DNA of 48,072 nucleotides, from contig JARIEX010000008.1 in assembly GCA_031127095.1 (NCBI GenBank), positions 1 through 48,072 of the forward strand, given 5' to 3'. Source of the stretch: Gemmatimonadota bacterium. Lineage in GTDB: Bacteria > Gemmatimonadota > Gemmatimonadetes > Gemmatimonadales > Gemmatimonadaceae. Below the pieces are notes generated by a model, which saw nothing but the letters and a program-made list of their open reading frames with translations, did no database searches and had not been told where the DNA came from. The position numbers and the translations under genes were made by a program. Positions 40,827 through 48,072 of the stretch are shown in pieces (the first letter of the stretch is position 1; each line of letters starts with the position of its first letter).

Positions 40827-41533
40827 TGCCCCATCCCTCCATGTCCCCACGTATGCATCCCACACGCCGGTTCCGCTGGGCGGCGCTCGCCGCCGCGCTC
40901 GCCCTCGTGGCCCAGCCGCTCGCCGCCCAGGCCGCCGGAGCGACACCGCCTGCCACACCGCCAGCGGTCCCACCGGCCACACCACCGGCGGCCGCCGCGG
41001 CAGCGAACACGGTCCCCCCGGTGCCAGTCATCAAACCACGCGAATCGTGGACCGCCGACCGCCGCAGCTTTGCCGTCGGTGACATCATCACCATCCTGAT
41101 CGACGACTACACCATCTCCACGGCCGTGAAGGAGAACAACGCCACCGATGCCCGCACCCGCGGTCTGTCGGTGAACGCCAAGCTCCCCGCCAGCTCCAAG
41201 AGCGTGGGCCTCGATGCGCGCAATTCCGCCGACCAGCAACAGCGCGGTCAGGCCCGCCGCGAAAACCGCTTTCAGAACGAGATGAGCGTCCGCGTGGTGG
41301 CCACCGGGCCCAACGGTCTGCTGCAGGTGAAGGGCGCCAAGCAGATCGACATCGACAAAGCGCTCCAGGACATCGTGTTCACCGGATGGCTGCGCGCGCA
41401 GGACGTGTCGGTCACCAACGTGATCGAGTCCAGCCGCGTCGCCGACGCCACCATCGGCTACGCCTCTCCCGGCCCGCTCGGTAAGCCGAAGCAGGGCATG
41501 GTCACCAAGGTCCTCGGAGCACTCTGGCCGTGA
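40826..41533 (+). CDS. flgH: FlgH, L-ring protein without lipobox
   Basis: FlgH forms the outer-membrane L ring. The 235-aa product has the core ADRRSFAVGDIITILIDDYT, then TTV/SV-type strands ending DIVFTGWLRAQDVSVTNVIE and a typical ...MVTKVLGALWP end. The signal peptide (RWAALAAALALVAQPLAAQA) ends in an AxA site. There is no cysteine anywhere in the protein, whereas FlgH is normally a lipoprotein with an LxGC lipobox. A Pro/Ala/Thr stretch follows the signal. Three nearby ATG codons (40826, 40841, 40853) are possible starts; 40826 overlaps flgA. Confidence 0.9.
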   Translation: MPHPSMSPRMHPTRRFRWAALAAALALVAQPLAAQAAGATPPATPPAVPPATPPAAAAAANTVPPVPVIKPRESWTADRRSFAVGDIITILIDDYTISTAVKENNATDARTRGLSVNAKLPASSKSVGLDARNSADQQQRGQARRENRFQNEMSVRVVATGPNGLLQVKGAKQIDIDKALQDIVFTGWLRAQDVSVTNVIESSRVADATIGYASPGPLGKPKQGMVTKVLGALWP

Positions 41534-42573
41534 AGTCTCTCCTGAACGTCCTCAGCGCGGCCGGGCTGCTGCTCGCACCAGCCGTAGTGCACGCCCAGAA
41601 CGATGTCAAAATCCGTGACCTCACCAGCGCCGAGGGGGCCCTCCCCGTGCGACTCGTGGGCTATGGCCTCGCCATCGGCCTCGACGGCACCGGCGATCGC
41701 GCGATCGGTGGCCAGTCGGCCGGCCCCACGATCCAGAGCGTCGTCAACATCCTCCGGCGCTTCAACATCGAAGTCCCGGCCGACCTCATCCGCATGCGCA
41801 ACGTCGCCGCGGTGCTGGTCACGGCCGAAGTCTCCCCCTACCTGCGTGCCGGCGGCCGCTTCGAGGTGAACGTGGCCTCCATGGGCGACGCCCGCTCGCT
41901 GCGCGGTGGCACCCTCTACATGACGCCGCTCGTGGCCGACGCCAGCGGCCCGCCGCTCGCCTCCGCCCAGGGATCGCTGATGGTCAGTGACGGCGGCGCG
42001 ACCACGCGCTATGCCCCGTCGCACGAAACCTCGGCCCGTATCCCCACCGGCGGCGTCCTCGAAGCCGACCTGCCCCGCCCCGCCATCGTCGCCACCTCGC
42101 GCCTGCTGCTGCGCGAACCCGACCTCGGCACCGCCGCCCGCATCGCCACCGCCATTAACGCCACCTACGGCGAGAAAACGGCCACCGTGGAAGACGAAGG
42201 CTCGGTCATCGTGACGCTCCCCGACTCGGTCCAGAAGCCCACCGCCCTCGCCCGGATCCGCGACCTGCCGATCAAGCCCGAGTCGCGCCTGCGGCTCATC
42301 ATCGACGGCAAGGACGGCACCGTCGTGGCCGGCGGCGAGATGATCGTCGGCGCGGCCACCGTGAGCCACGGGGCCGTCACGCTCGCCATCGGCACCGACA
42401 CGGCCAACGACACCACCGCCATCCCGGGGAGCGTCCGCCTGCCGGCCGGCATTCCTGTCCAGCGCGTCGCCTCGGCCCTCCACGCCGTCCGGACTCCGGC
42501 CAACGAGATCGCCGCCATCTTCGCCGCCCTCCGCGAGGTCGGGGCCATCACCGCCGAGGTCGTGGTTCGATGA
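41530..42573 (+). CDS. flgI: FlgI, P-ring protein
   Basis: FlgI forms the periplasmic P ring around the distal rod. The 347-aa protein has a signal peptide ending near VVHAQ (residue 23). It then shows VKIRDLTSAEGALPVRLVGY and GLAIGLDGTGDR, both strongly conserved. The middle has RNVAAVLVTAEVSPYLRAGG. The end NEIAAIFAALREVGAITAEV is standard. The GTG start overlaps the flgH stop, and the stop overlaps the flgJ ATG. Confidence 0.96.
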   Translation: MKSLLNVLSAAGLLLAPAVVHAQNDVKIRDLTSAEGALPVRLVGYGLAIGLDGTGDRAIGGQSAGPTIQSVVNILRRFNIEVPADLIRMRNVAAVLVTAEVSPYLRAGGRFEVNVASMGDARSLRGGTLYMTPLVADASGPPLASAQGSLMVSDGGATTRYAPSHETSARIPTGGVLEADLPRPAIVATSRLLLREPDLGTAARIATAINATYGEKTATVEDEGSVIVTLPDSVQKPTALARIRDLPIKPESRLRLIIDGKDGTVVAGGEMIVGAATVSHGAVTLAIGTDTANDTTAIPGSVRLPAGIPVQRVASALHAVRTPANEIAAIFAALREVGAITAEVVVR

Positions 42574-42926
42574 TCGATGGCATTTCCGCCCGAACCGGCC
42601 GGCTGCCTGGGGCCACGCCCGCTATTCTGTCCCCCAAGGACGAACGCGACGCAAAGCTGATGAAGACAGCGGGCCAATTAGAAGGCATGTTTGTTCAGCA
42701 ATTGTACAAGGCCATGCGCGAGACCGTCCCCCAGCAGGAGGGCATCGTCTCCGGCGGTGCAGGTGAAGACATCTTCACAGGACTGCTGGATCAGCACCTT
42801 GCTGCCGAGACTCCCAAACAGTGGGAGCATGGCATCGCGCAGGCGCTCTACCGTCAATTGCGTCACGGTTCCACCGCTGACGCACCATCGGCCTCCGGGC
42901 CGACTCCTGATTCAACGAACCGCTGA
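42570..42926 (+). CDS. flgJ: FlgJ, rod-binding domain only
   Basis: A 118-aa protein equal to the N-terminal rod-binding half of FlgJ: KTAGQLEGMFVQQLYKAMRE, then GGAGEDIFTGLLDQHLAAET. The muramidase domain that enteric FlgJ uses to open peptidoglycan for the rod is absent. That function may be supplied by the M15-type domain inside FliK (11060). It overlaps flgI and flgN by 4 and 1 nt. Confidence 0.9.
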   Translation: MIDGISARTGRLPGATPAILSPKDERDAKLMKTAGQLEGMFVQQLYKAMRETVPQQEGIVSGGAGEDIFTGLLDQHLAAETPKQWEHGIAQALYRQLRHGSTADAPSASGPTPDSTNR

Positions 42927-43471
42927 TGTCGCCGATGACACACTTCGCCAACGAACCAGCCCCCCGCAAGGGCGTCCCCACCGGGGCGCTGCTGGATGCG
43001 CTGCACGACGCCTTGAACAGCGAGCGGAAACTGCTCGACGATCTCATCGCGCAGATGCGACAGCAGCGCGCATCGGTCGCCGTCGATGACATCGACGGGG
43101 TGGACCAGAGTACGTTCGCGACGCACCGCATCCTGGCCACGCTCGGGCAGGCACGCACGCGTCGCCGGCAGCTCAACGTGCTGCTGGGCGGCAGTGAAGA
43201 CTGCACGCTGCGCGAACTCGAAGACATGCTCGGCGATCAAGTCGACGAACGGCTGCGCAGCGCGCGCCAGCGGCTCACGCAGGCCGCCGACCTGCTCACG
43301 CGCGAAGTGGGCATGAACCGCAAGCTGCTGCGTGAAGCGCTCACGAACACCGACCAGCACGTACGCACCCTCGTGGGCGCGCCTGCGCAGCCCACCACGT
43401 ACGCCACCGAAGGCGTGGCCACGCCCGCCAGCGGTGCACCGCGCGGTGTGCTCGTGAACCGGACCGCCTGA
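42926..43471 (+). CDS. flgN: FlgN, export chaperone for FlgK/FlgL
   Basis: FlgN binds the C-termini of FlgK and FlgL and delivers them to FlhA. This 181-aa all-helical protein has ALLDALHDALNSERKLLDDL near the start and LRSARQRLTQAADLLTREVG later. It is in the standard place, between flgJ and flgK. Sequence similarity in this family is weak, so the call leans on helix pattern and position. Confidence 0.75.
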   Translation: MSPMTHFANEPAPRKGVPTGALLDALHDALNSERKLLDDLIAQMRQQRASVAVDDIDGVDQSTFATHRILATLGQARTRRRQLNVLLGGSEDCTLRELEDMLGDQVDERLRSARQRLTQAADLLTREVGMNRKLLREALTNTDQHVRTLVGAPAQPTTYATEGVATPASGAPRGVLVNRTA

Positions 43472-43472
43472 T

Positions 43473-44921
43473 ATGTCTTCCGGCCTGTTGAGCATCGCGC
43501 GCACCGCGCTCCTCACGCACCAATCCGCGCTCCAGACGGTGTCGCAGAACATCGCGAACGCGGAGACGCCGGGCTATTCGCGTCAGGAAGCCGTGCTCGT
43601 GGCCAACACGCCGTTGCGCATGTCGTACGGCAGCGTCGGCACCGGCGTACACATCGAAACGATCCTCCGCCGGCGCGACATCCTGCTCGACGACAACTTC
43701 CGCTCGGCCAGCACGCTGGCCGGCGGGACGGAGATGCGCCGCGATCTCATGAGTCAGGTCGAGAGCGTGTTCGGGGAGCCCTCCGACGCCGGTATGGCCA
43801 GCGCGCTCGACGCGTTCTGGGGCTCGTGGAGCGATCTCTCCGCGTCACCCAACAGTGTGGCCATCCGCTCGGTGGTGCAACAACGCGGGCGCCAGGTGGC
43901 CACGCTGTTCAACGAGTACGACACGCAGCTCACGCAGCAGCGCAGCTCCACGCTCGAGCGGCTGCAGAACACCGTCGGCACGATCAACGCCATCGCGGAA
44001 CAGGTGGCCGAGCTCAACGCGCGCATCGTCACGTCGGAGAGCGTCGGCCAAACGAACAACGACCTGCGTGACCTGCGCGACGTCAAGCTCGACGAGCTGT
44101 CGAAGATTGCCGGCACACGCGTGCTGCAGCAGGCCAACGGCAGTGTGTCGGTGCTGATCGGCAACTCCACGCTCGTGGACAGCAGCACGGCCCGCCCGCT
44201 GTCGATCAGCCTCGAAGTCCCCGTCCCGCCGCCGGCCACACCGATGGCCGACATCGACGTAAAAATTCGGCTGGGCGGGTCACTCGACCGGCTGGCCCCG
44301 TTGGGTGGTGAGCTCAAGGCGATCGTAGATGTCGTCAACACCGACATCCCCGACGCGCGCGGCCGACTCGACGCCATGGCGGCGCAGTTCGCGCAGGCCG
44401 TGAACACCGTGCACACCACGGGCTACACGTTTACCGGCAACACCATCCCGGGCACCGCCGCCGGCAACTTCTTCGATCCCGGTTCGGCCACGATCCCGGT
44501 TAGCGCGGCCACGCTCAAGCTGTCCAGCGCCGTCGCCATCGACCCCACCAAGATCGCGGCCAGCGGCAACGCCAACGGCCCCACCGATAACAGCATCGCG
44601 CAGGGCGTCTCCGCCCTGCGGATCGCCGACGGGACCGTGAGCTTTACGGGATCCGGTGGCGCCAGCGAGTCGGGCTCGTTTCTGGGGTTCTTCCGCAGCA
44701 TGGTCACGCGGATCGGGCTCGAGACGGCGTCCGCGACGGACAACGCCACCGTGTACCGGAGTCTCACCGATCAGGCCGATGCCCGGCGCCAGGCGGTGAG
44801 CGGCGTGAGTACCGACGAGGAACTGGTGAACATGATGCGCGTGCAGCAGTCTTATCAGGCGGCCACGAAGCTGATCAAGGCGGCCGACGATATGATGCAG
44901 ACGCTCCTTTCCCTGATCTGA
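43473..44921 (+). CDS. flgK: FlgK, hook-filament junction protein (HAP1)
   Basis: FlgK forms the first ring on the hook. The 482-aa protein has the N-terminus LSIARTALLTHQSALQTVSQ, then NIANAETPGYSRQEAVL. The C-terminus reads VSTDEELVNMMRVQQSYQAA, then TKLIKAADDMMQTLLSLI. Both halves are classic. Its partner flgL is at the far left of the window on the other strand. The gene is 6 nt before csrA. Confidence 0.96.
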   Translation: MSSGLLSIARTALLTHQSALQTVSQNIANAETPGYSRQEAVLVANTPLRMSYGSVGTGVHIETILRRRDILLDDNFRSASTLAGGTEMRRDLMSQVESVFGEPSDAGMASALDAFWGSWSDLSASPNSVAIRSVVQQRGRQVATLFNEYDTQLTQQRSSTLERLQNTVGTINAIAEQVAELNARIVTSESVGQTNNDLRDLRDVKLDELSKIAGTRVLQQANGSVSVLIGNSTLVDSSTARPLSISLEVPVPPPATPMADIDVKIRLGGSLDRLAPLGGELKAIVDVVNTDIPDARGRLDAMAAQFAQAVNTVHTTGYTFTGNTIPGTAAGNFFDPGSATIPVSAATLKLSSAVAIDPTKIAASGNANGPTDNSIAQGVSALRIADGTVSFTGSGGASESGSFLGFFRSMVTRIGLETASATDNATVYRSLTDQADARRQAVSGVSTDEELVNMMRVQQSYQAATKLIKAADDMMQTLLSLI

Positions 44922-44927
44922 CGCGCG

Positions 44928-45176
44928 ATGCTCATCCTTGGACGTCGCGAAGGCGACTCGATCATCATCGACGGCGGCATCCGCATCGTCGTGGTCTCCT
45001 GCGACCGCGGCGGCGTCCGGATCGGCATCGAGGCGCCGGCCAACGTGAAGATTCTGCGCGGCGAGATCGCCGATCAGGTCAAAACGGAGAACGAGCGGGC
45101 GGCGGCCGTGCCCGTGAGCGCCGAGTGGCTGGCCACGCTCGGGGCACCGGCCCCGACTCCCCCCGCAGAGAGCTGA
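44928..45176 (+). CDS. csrA: CsrA, carbon storage / translational regulator
   Basis: CsrA binds GGA motifs in mRNA leaders and blocks translation; FliW antagonises it in flagellated bacteria. The 82-aa product starts MLILGRREGDSIIIDGG, with L4 and R6, and has RIGIEAPANVKILRGEI with R44, the key RNA-binding residues. A C-terminal extension of about 25 residues (Ala/Pro-rich) is typical of FliW-containing species. It follows flgK directly. It meets the minus-strand gene at 45179 tail-to-tail, only 2 nt apart. Confidence 0.95.
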   Translation: MLILGRREGDSIIIDGGIRIVVVSCDRGGVRIGIEAPANVKILRGEIADQVKTENERAAAVPVSAEWLATLGAPAPTPPAES

Positions 45177-45178
45177 TG

Positions 45179-45847
45179 TCAGCGCGCGCGCCGCGAGGCC
45201 TGCAGCGTGGGCACCTCCATGCGACAGCCGTAGGCATGGGCCTCGCCCTGCCCGCGGCTGCCCTCCAGCAGCCACGTCACAGCCGCCGCGTCGAGCGCGA
45301 GATCATCGACATCGCCTTCCCCGGTACTGCCGTCGGCGGAGACATCCAGGCGCACCACGTCGCCCTCGGTGCTCAGCGCGACCCGCACGCCCGCGTGGGC
45401 CGCTCCGCCACGCCCCGCGCCCACGCGCGCCGCCGCCGTGAGCGCCACGCACAGCGCATGCGCCAGGGCCACCGGATCGGCACGCACCGGGGCCACGTCA
45501 TCGGCCGCCACCACGGTGCATGCCACATCCCGGAATTCGGGATGACACGCGAACAACGCCAGCGCCGTCCGCACCGCATCGCCGGCCAGCATCGGCTCCG
45601 CCTCGGCGTCGGCGCGACGCGGCAGCTGGCGCAACTGCTCCAGCAGCCGCTCCAGCCGCTCGGCATCCACGCGCAATCCGGACAGCACCCGCTCGTCGGG
45701 CAGCCGGGCCGGATCGAGCAACGAGGCAATGGCGGAGACCGTCGCCACCCGGTTGCTTACATCATGTGCCAAGCCGCGCAGTAAATCGTCATGTACCGTG
45801 AGCCAGCGCGCCGAAGCGCTGACGCGGCTCAACGCTGATTTCTCCAC
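45179..45847 (-). CDS. Degenerate histidine-kinase-like / phosphotransferase-like protein
   Basis: Read on the minus strand from GTG 45847, this is a 222-aa soluble protein. Its first half looks like a kinase dimerisation/phospho-acceptor domain: LLRGLAHDVSNRVATVSAIA, with H28 in the H-box. The helix LRVDAERLERLLEQLRQLPR follows. The second half aligns loosely with a kinase ATPase domain (RADPVALAHALCVALTAAAR) but has no N-box asparagine, DxGxG or second Gly box. It may be a phosphotransfer protein in the style of ChpT, or a dead kinase. It lies antisense between csrA and motA, 21 bp from the motA start. A TTG at codon 6 is an alternative start. Confidence 0.68.
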   Translation of the reverse strand: MEKSALSRVSASARWLTVHDDLLRGLAHDVSNRVATVSAIASLLDPARLPDERVLSGLRVDAERLERLLEQLRQLPRRADAEAEPMLAGDAVRTALALFACHPEFRDVACTVVAADDVAPVRADPVALAHALCVALTAAARVGAGRGGAAHAGVRVALSTEGDVVRLDVSADGSTGEGDVDDLALDAAAVTWLLEGSRGQGEAHAYGCRMEVPTLQASRRAR

Positions 45848-45868
45848 TCGTTCTTCAGGACTCCCTGC

Positions 45869-46726
45869 GTGTTCGTCATAATTGGTCTGGTCATCGTGAT
45901 GGGCTCCGTCATCGGTGGCTATTTGATGCACCATGGCGAGTTCGCCGTGCTCATCCAGCCCAACGAGTTTCTCATTCTCGGTGGTGCGGGACTTGGCTCC
46001 ATGATCATCGCCAATCCGCCGGCGGTGCTGAAGGGCGTCGTCTCGCAGGCCCTCGCCCTGCTCAAGCCCAATCCGTTCGGCGCCACCGCCTACGCGGAAT
46101 TGCTGCAGGTACTCTACGAGATCTTCCAGAAGGCCCGCAAGGACGGCCTGGTCGGTCTCGAGTCGCACATCGAAAACCCGGAATCCAGCGACATCTTCCA
46201 GAAGTACCCGTCGTTCATGGGCAATCACCACGCCGTCTCGCTGCTGTGTGATACGCTCAAGGTGCTCCTCACGGGCACCGTGGAAGATCATAACCTCGCC
46301 GAAATCCTCGACGTGGACCTCGAGAAGCATCACCACGAGGCCATGCTGGTGCCCAGCGCCGTGACCGCCGTCGGTGACGCGATGCCTGGCTTCGGCATCG
46401 TCGCCGCCGTACTCGGCGTGATCATCACGATGGGCTCGATCGGTGGCGCCGCCTCCGAAATCGGCGAAAAGGTCGCCGCCGCCCTCGTCGGCACGTTCCT
46501 CGGCATTCTGCTCGCCTACGGCGTGTTCGGCCCCATCGCCAAGGCGATGGAAAACCGCATCGCCGCCGAGCACGATTACATGCTCTGCGTGCGCACGGCG
46601 CTGCTCTCGTTTGCGCGTGGTGATGCGCCGATGACCGCCGTCGAGTTCGCGCGCCGCAACGTCGAGCCGCACGAGCGCCCCAGCTTCACGGAACTCGAAG
46701 AGCTCACCCGCAAGAAGGCCGCGTAA
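45869..46726 (+). CDS. motA: MotA, stator proton-channel subunit
   Basis: MotA forms the stator pentamer that pushes on FliG. The 285-aa protein has four membrane segments: VIIGLVIVMGSVIGGYLM, LILGGAGLGSMIIANPPAVL, GFGIVAAVLGVIITMGSIGG and AALVGTFLGILLAYGVFGPI. The cytoplasmic loop includes EKHHHEAMLVPSAVTAVGDA. The start is GTG at 45869, with AGGA 8 nt upstream; homology (MFVIIGLVIVMGS) begins exactly there. Its promoter would have to lie inside the antisense gene, or it is read through from flgK-csrA. Confidence 0.95.
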   Translation: MFVIIGLVIVMGSVIGGYLMHHGEFAVLIQPNEFLILGGAGLGSMIIANPPAVLKGVVSQALALLKPNPFGATAYAELLQVLYEIFQKARKDGLVGLESHIENPESSDIFQKYPSFMGNHHAVSLLCDTLKVLLTGTVEDHNLAEILDVDLEKHHHEAMLVPSAVTAVGDAMPGFGIVAAVLGVIITMGSIGGAASEIGEKVAAALVGTFLGILLAYGVFGPIAKAMENRIAAEHDYMLCVRTALLSFARGDAPMTAVEFARRNVEPHERPSFTELEELTRKKAA

Positions 46727-46732
46727 CCGGTC

Positions 46733-47593
46733 ATGGCACCGCGCGGCGGCAAGAAGATCGTCATCGTCAAGAAAAAGGTCGCCGGTCACGGCGGCCACCA
46801 CGGCGGCTCATGGAAGGTGGCCTACGCCGACTTCGTGACCGCCATGATGGCGTTCTTCATGGTGATGTGGATTCTGGGCATGGACGACAAGACGAAGCAG
46901 GCCATCGAGGGCTACTTCGCCAACCCCGTGGGCTACAAGAAGGGATACGGCGCCGGCTCGAGCCCGCTCTCCACCGGCACCGCCCCCACCAACGTCCAGA
47001 AGACGCCGCTGCGCATGATCGTGCGCAACACCGAGCAGCGCACGTTCGAGCAGGTCAAGCAGGCCATCCTCGACAAGCTGGCACAGAGCGATTCGCTCAA
47101 GGCACTCAACGCCGTGGTCGATGTGCAGATCACCAACGAGGGGCTGCGCATCGAGCTCGTGGAGTCAGGGCGTGGTGACGTGTACTTCCCGCTCGGAAGC
47201 GCACGCATGAAATCGGCCACCATGCTCGCGCTGCAACTGGTCGGCACCGAGCTCGCCATTCTGCAGCACCCGGTGATTCTCGAAGGACACACCGACGGCG
47301 CGAAGTTCGGCGCCGACGGCGCCTACGGGAACTGGGAACTCAGCGCCGATCGCGCCAACGCCGCGCGCCGCATCCTCGAAAGCGCGGGACTCAAAGACGG
47401 CCGCATCGTGGAAGTGCGCGGCTACGCCGCCACCAAGCCCCGCGTGGTCGACGATCCACTCTCCCCCGCCAACCGCCGCATCTCGGTACTGCTGCCCTTC
47501 AGCGCCCCACGCGACGGCGCACCGGACGCGGCCACGATGGCGCAGTTCAAGACAGATTCGATGCGCGCGGACATCGCCAAGCGGGTCCAGTAG
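46733..47593 (+). CDS. motB: MotB, stator anchoring subunit
   Basis: MotB binds peptidoglycan and provides the proton-accepting aspartate. The 286-aa protein has a basic, Gly/His-rich N-terminus. One membrane segment (WKVAYADFVTAMMAFFMVMW) carries D33. The OmpA-like domain reads VILEGHTDGAKFGADGAYGN, then WELSADRANAARRIL. It lies 6 nt after motA. A proton- rather than sodium-driven motor is likely from MotA/B-type residues, but this is inference. The array of repeats starts about 25 nt after its stop. Confidence 0.95.
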   Translation: MAPRGGKKIVIVKKKVAGHGGHHGGSWKVAYADFVTAMMAFFMVMWILGMDDKTKQAIEGYFANPVGYKKGYGAGSSPLSTGTAPTNVQKTPLRMIVRNTEQRTFEQVKQAILDKLAQSDSLKALNAVVDVQITNEGLRIELVESGRGDVYFPLGSARMKSATMLALQLVGTELAILQHPVILEGHTDGAKFGADGAYGNWELSADRANAARRILESAGLKDGRIVEVRGYAATKPRVVDDPLSPANRRISVLLPFSAPRDGAPDAATMAQFKTDSMRADIAKRVQ

Positions 47594-47618
47594 GAACGGG
47601 GAGTCGGGAGCCAGAAGG

Positions 47619-48072
47619 ACTCGCAACTCCAAACTTCGACTCGCAACTCGAGACTCACGTGAGTCTTGAGTGTTGAGTCCAAGTTCCGAGTCATGAGTAC
47701 TCGCAACTCCCAACTTCCACTCACAACTCACCACTCACGTGAGTCTTGAGTCATGAGTCCAAGTTCCGAGTCCCAAGTACTCGCAACTCCCAACTTCTAC
47801 TCACAACTCACCACTCACGTGAGTCTCGAGTGTTGAGTCCAAGTTCCGAGTCATGAGTACTCGCAACTCCAAACTTCCACTCACAACTCGCCACTCACGT
47901 GAGTCCCGAGTCTTGAGTCCAAGTTCCGAGTCCCAAGTACTCGCAACTCCCAACTTCCACTCACAACTCACCACTCACGTGAGTCCCGAGTCTTGAGTCC
48001 AAGTTCCGAGTCATAAGTACTCGCAACTCCCAACTTCGACTCGCAACTCACCACTCACGTGAGTCCCGAGTC
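47619..48072. repeat. 80-bp tandem repeat array built from ACTC and GAGT words
   Basis: The word TCGCAACTCC recurs at 47621, 47701, 47781, 47861, 47941 and 48021, exactly 80 bp apart. The array runs off the window with more than 5.5 units. Each unit has a left half of ACTC-led heptads (ACTCGCA, ACTCCCA, ACTCACA) and a right half of GAGT words. They meet at the perfect palindrome ACTCACGTGAGT (47653, 47733, 47813, 47893, 47973, 48053). Each unit is thus an imperfect 80-bp inverted repeat. Units differ by a few substitutions. No gene is supported inside it. Confidence 0.93.

Noticed and set aside
45125-45784. A 219-codon plus-strand frame between csrA and motA
   Set aside because: Arg/His/Gly-rich, no domain, and opposite a minus-strand frame with clear kinase-like helices.
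45848-46801. N-terminal extension of the minus-strand kinase-like frame across motA
   Set aside because: The frame stays open over motA, but there it is His/Asp/Gly-rich shadow sequence. Kinase-like similarity starts only after 45847, so the gene was ended there.
47165-47734. Minus-strand frames entering the repeat array
   Set aside because: They translate the simple ACTC/GAGT repeat and the shadow of motB; there is no start signal or domain.
47619-48072. CRISPR array
   Set aside because: The repeats are contiguous 80-bp units with no unique spacers and no cas genes nearby.
1-48072. tRNA, rRNA, transposase or phage genes
   Set aside because: None was recognised; the whole window is accounted for by flagellar and chemotaxis genes, short gaps and the end repeat.

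Overview
The window is one nearly uninterrupted flagellar and chemotaxis locus from a GC-rich, diderm, motile bacterium. FlgH and FlgI (L and P rings) show an outer membrane. The gene order (flgBC-fliEFGHIJ-ylxF-fliK-flgDE-fliLMN-fliOP ... fliQR-flhBA-flhF-flhG-fliA-swrB-like) closely follows the fla/che operon of Bacillus, although the genes carry diderm-type parts. Short ATGA/GTGA overlaps, high GC and FliW plus CsrA would fit Gemmatimonadota or a relative. That assignment is inference; no rRNA gene is present to test it.

Layout. 1-1420 (minus): fliW (cut by the window edge) and flgL, with a good sigma-28 promoter. 1634-3127: an NtrC/FlrC-type sigma-54 activator. 3383-15576: flgB, flgC, an unknown gene, fliE to fliJ, ylxF-like, fliK, flgD and flgE, preceded by a sigma-54-type promoter. 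15890-19720: fliL, fliM, fliN and a fused fliO-fliP. 19884-31104: cheA, cheW, two soluble chemoreceptors, an ABC1-type kinase, cheY, cheB, cheR and cheX, behind a sigma-28-like promoter. 31368-38606: fliQ, fliR, flhB, flhA, flhF, flhG, fliA and a swrB-like gene behind a sigma-54-like promoter. 38851-45176: flgF, flgG, flgA, flgH, flgI, flgJ, flgN, flgK and csrA behind a third sigma-54-type promoter. 45179-45847 (minus): a degenerate histidine-kinase-like gene. 45869-47593: motA and motB. 47619 to the end: 80-bp tandem repeats.

How it works together (inference from promoter matches). The FlrC-like activator would drive sigma-54 promoters for the basal body, export gate and rod/hook-associated genes, including fliA. 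FliA (sigma-28) would then turn on flgL-fliW and the chemotaxis block. FliW and CsrA would tune translation of late proteins. No flagellin, fliD, fliS or rpoN gene is in the window.

Most unusual points: a zinc M15-type peptidoglycan peptidase domain inside FliK, while FlgJ lacks its hydrolase domain; sigma-54 promoters built into terminator-shaped hairpins; a truncated-haemoglobin chemoreceptor; a FliO-FliP fusion with an internal signal-peptide-like segment; FlhG without its P-loop lysines; FlgH without a lipobox cysteine; a degenerate kinase antisense between csrA and motA; an 18-bp RNA hairpin presenting a CU-rich loop; and an 80-bp ACTC/GAGT repeat array.
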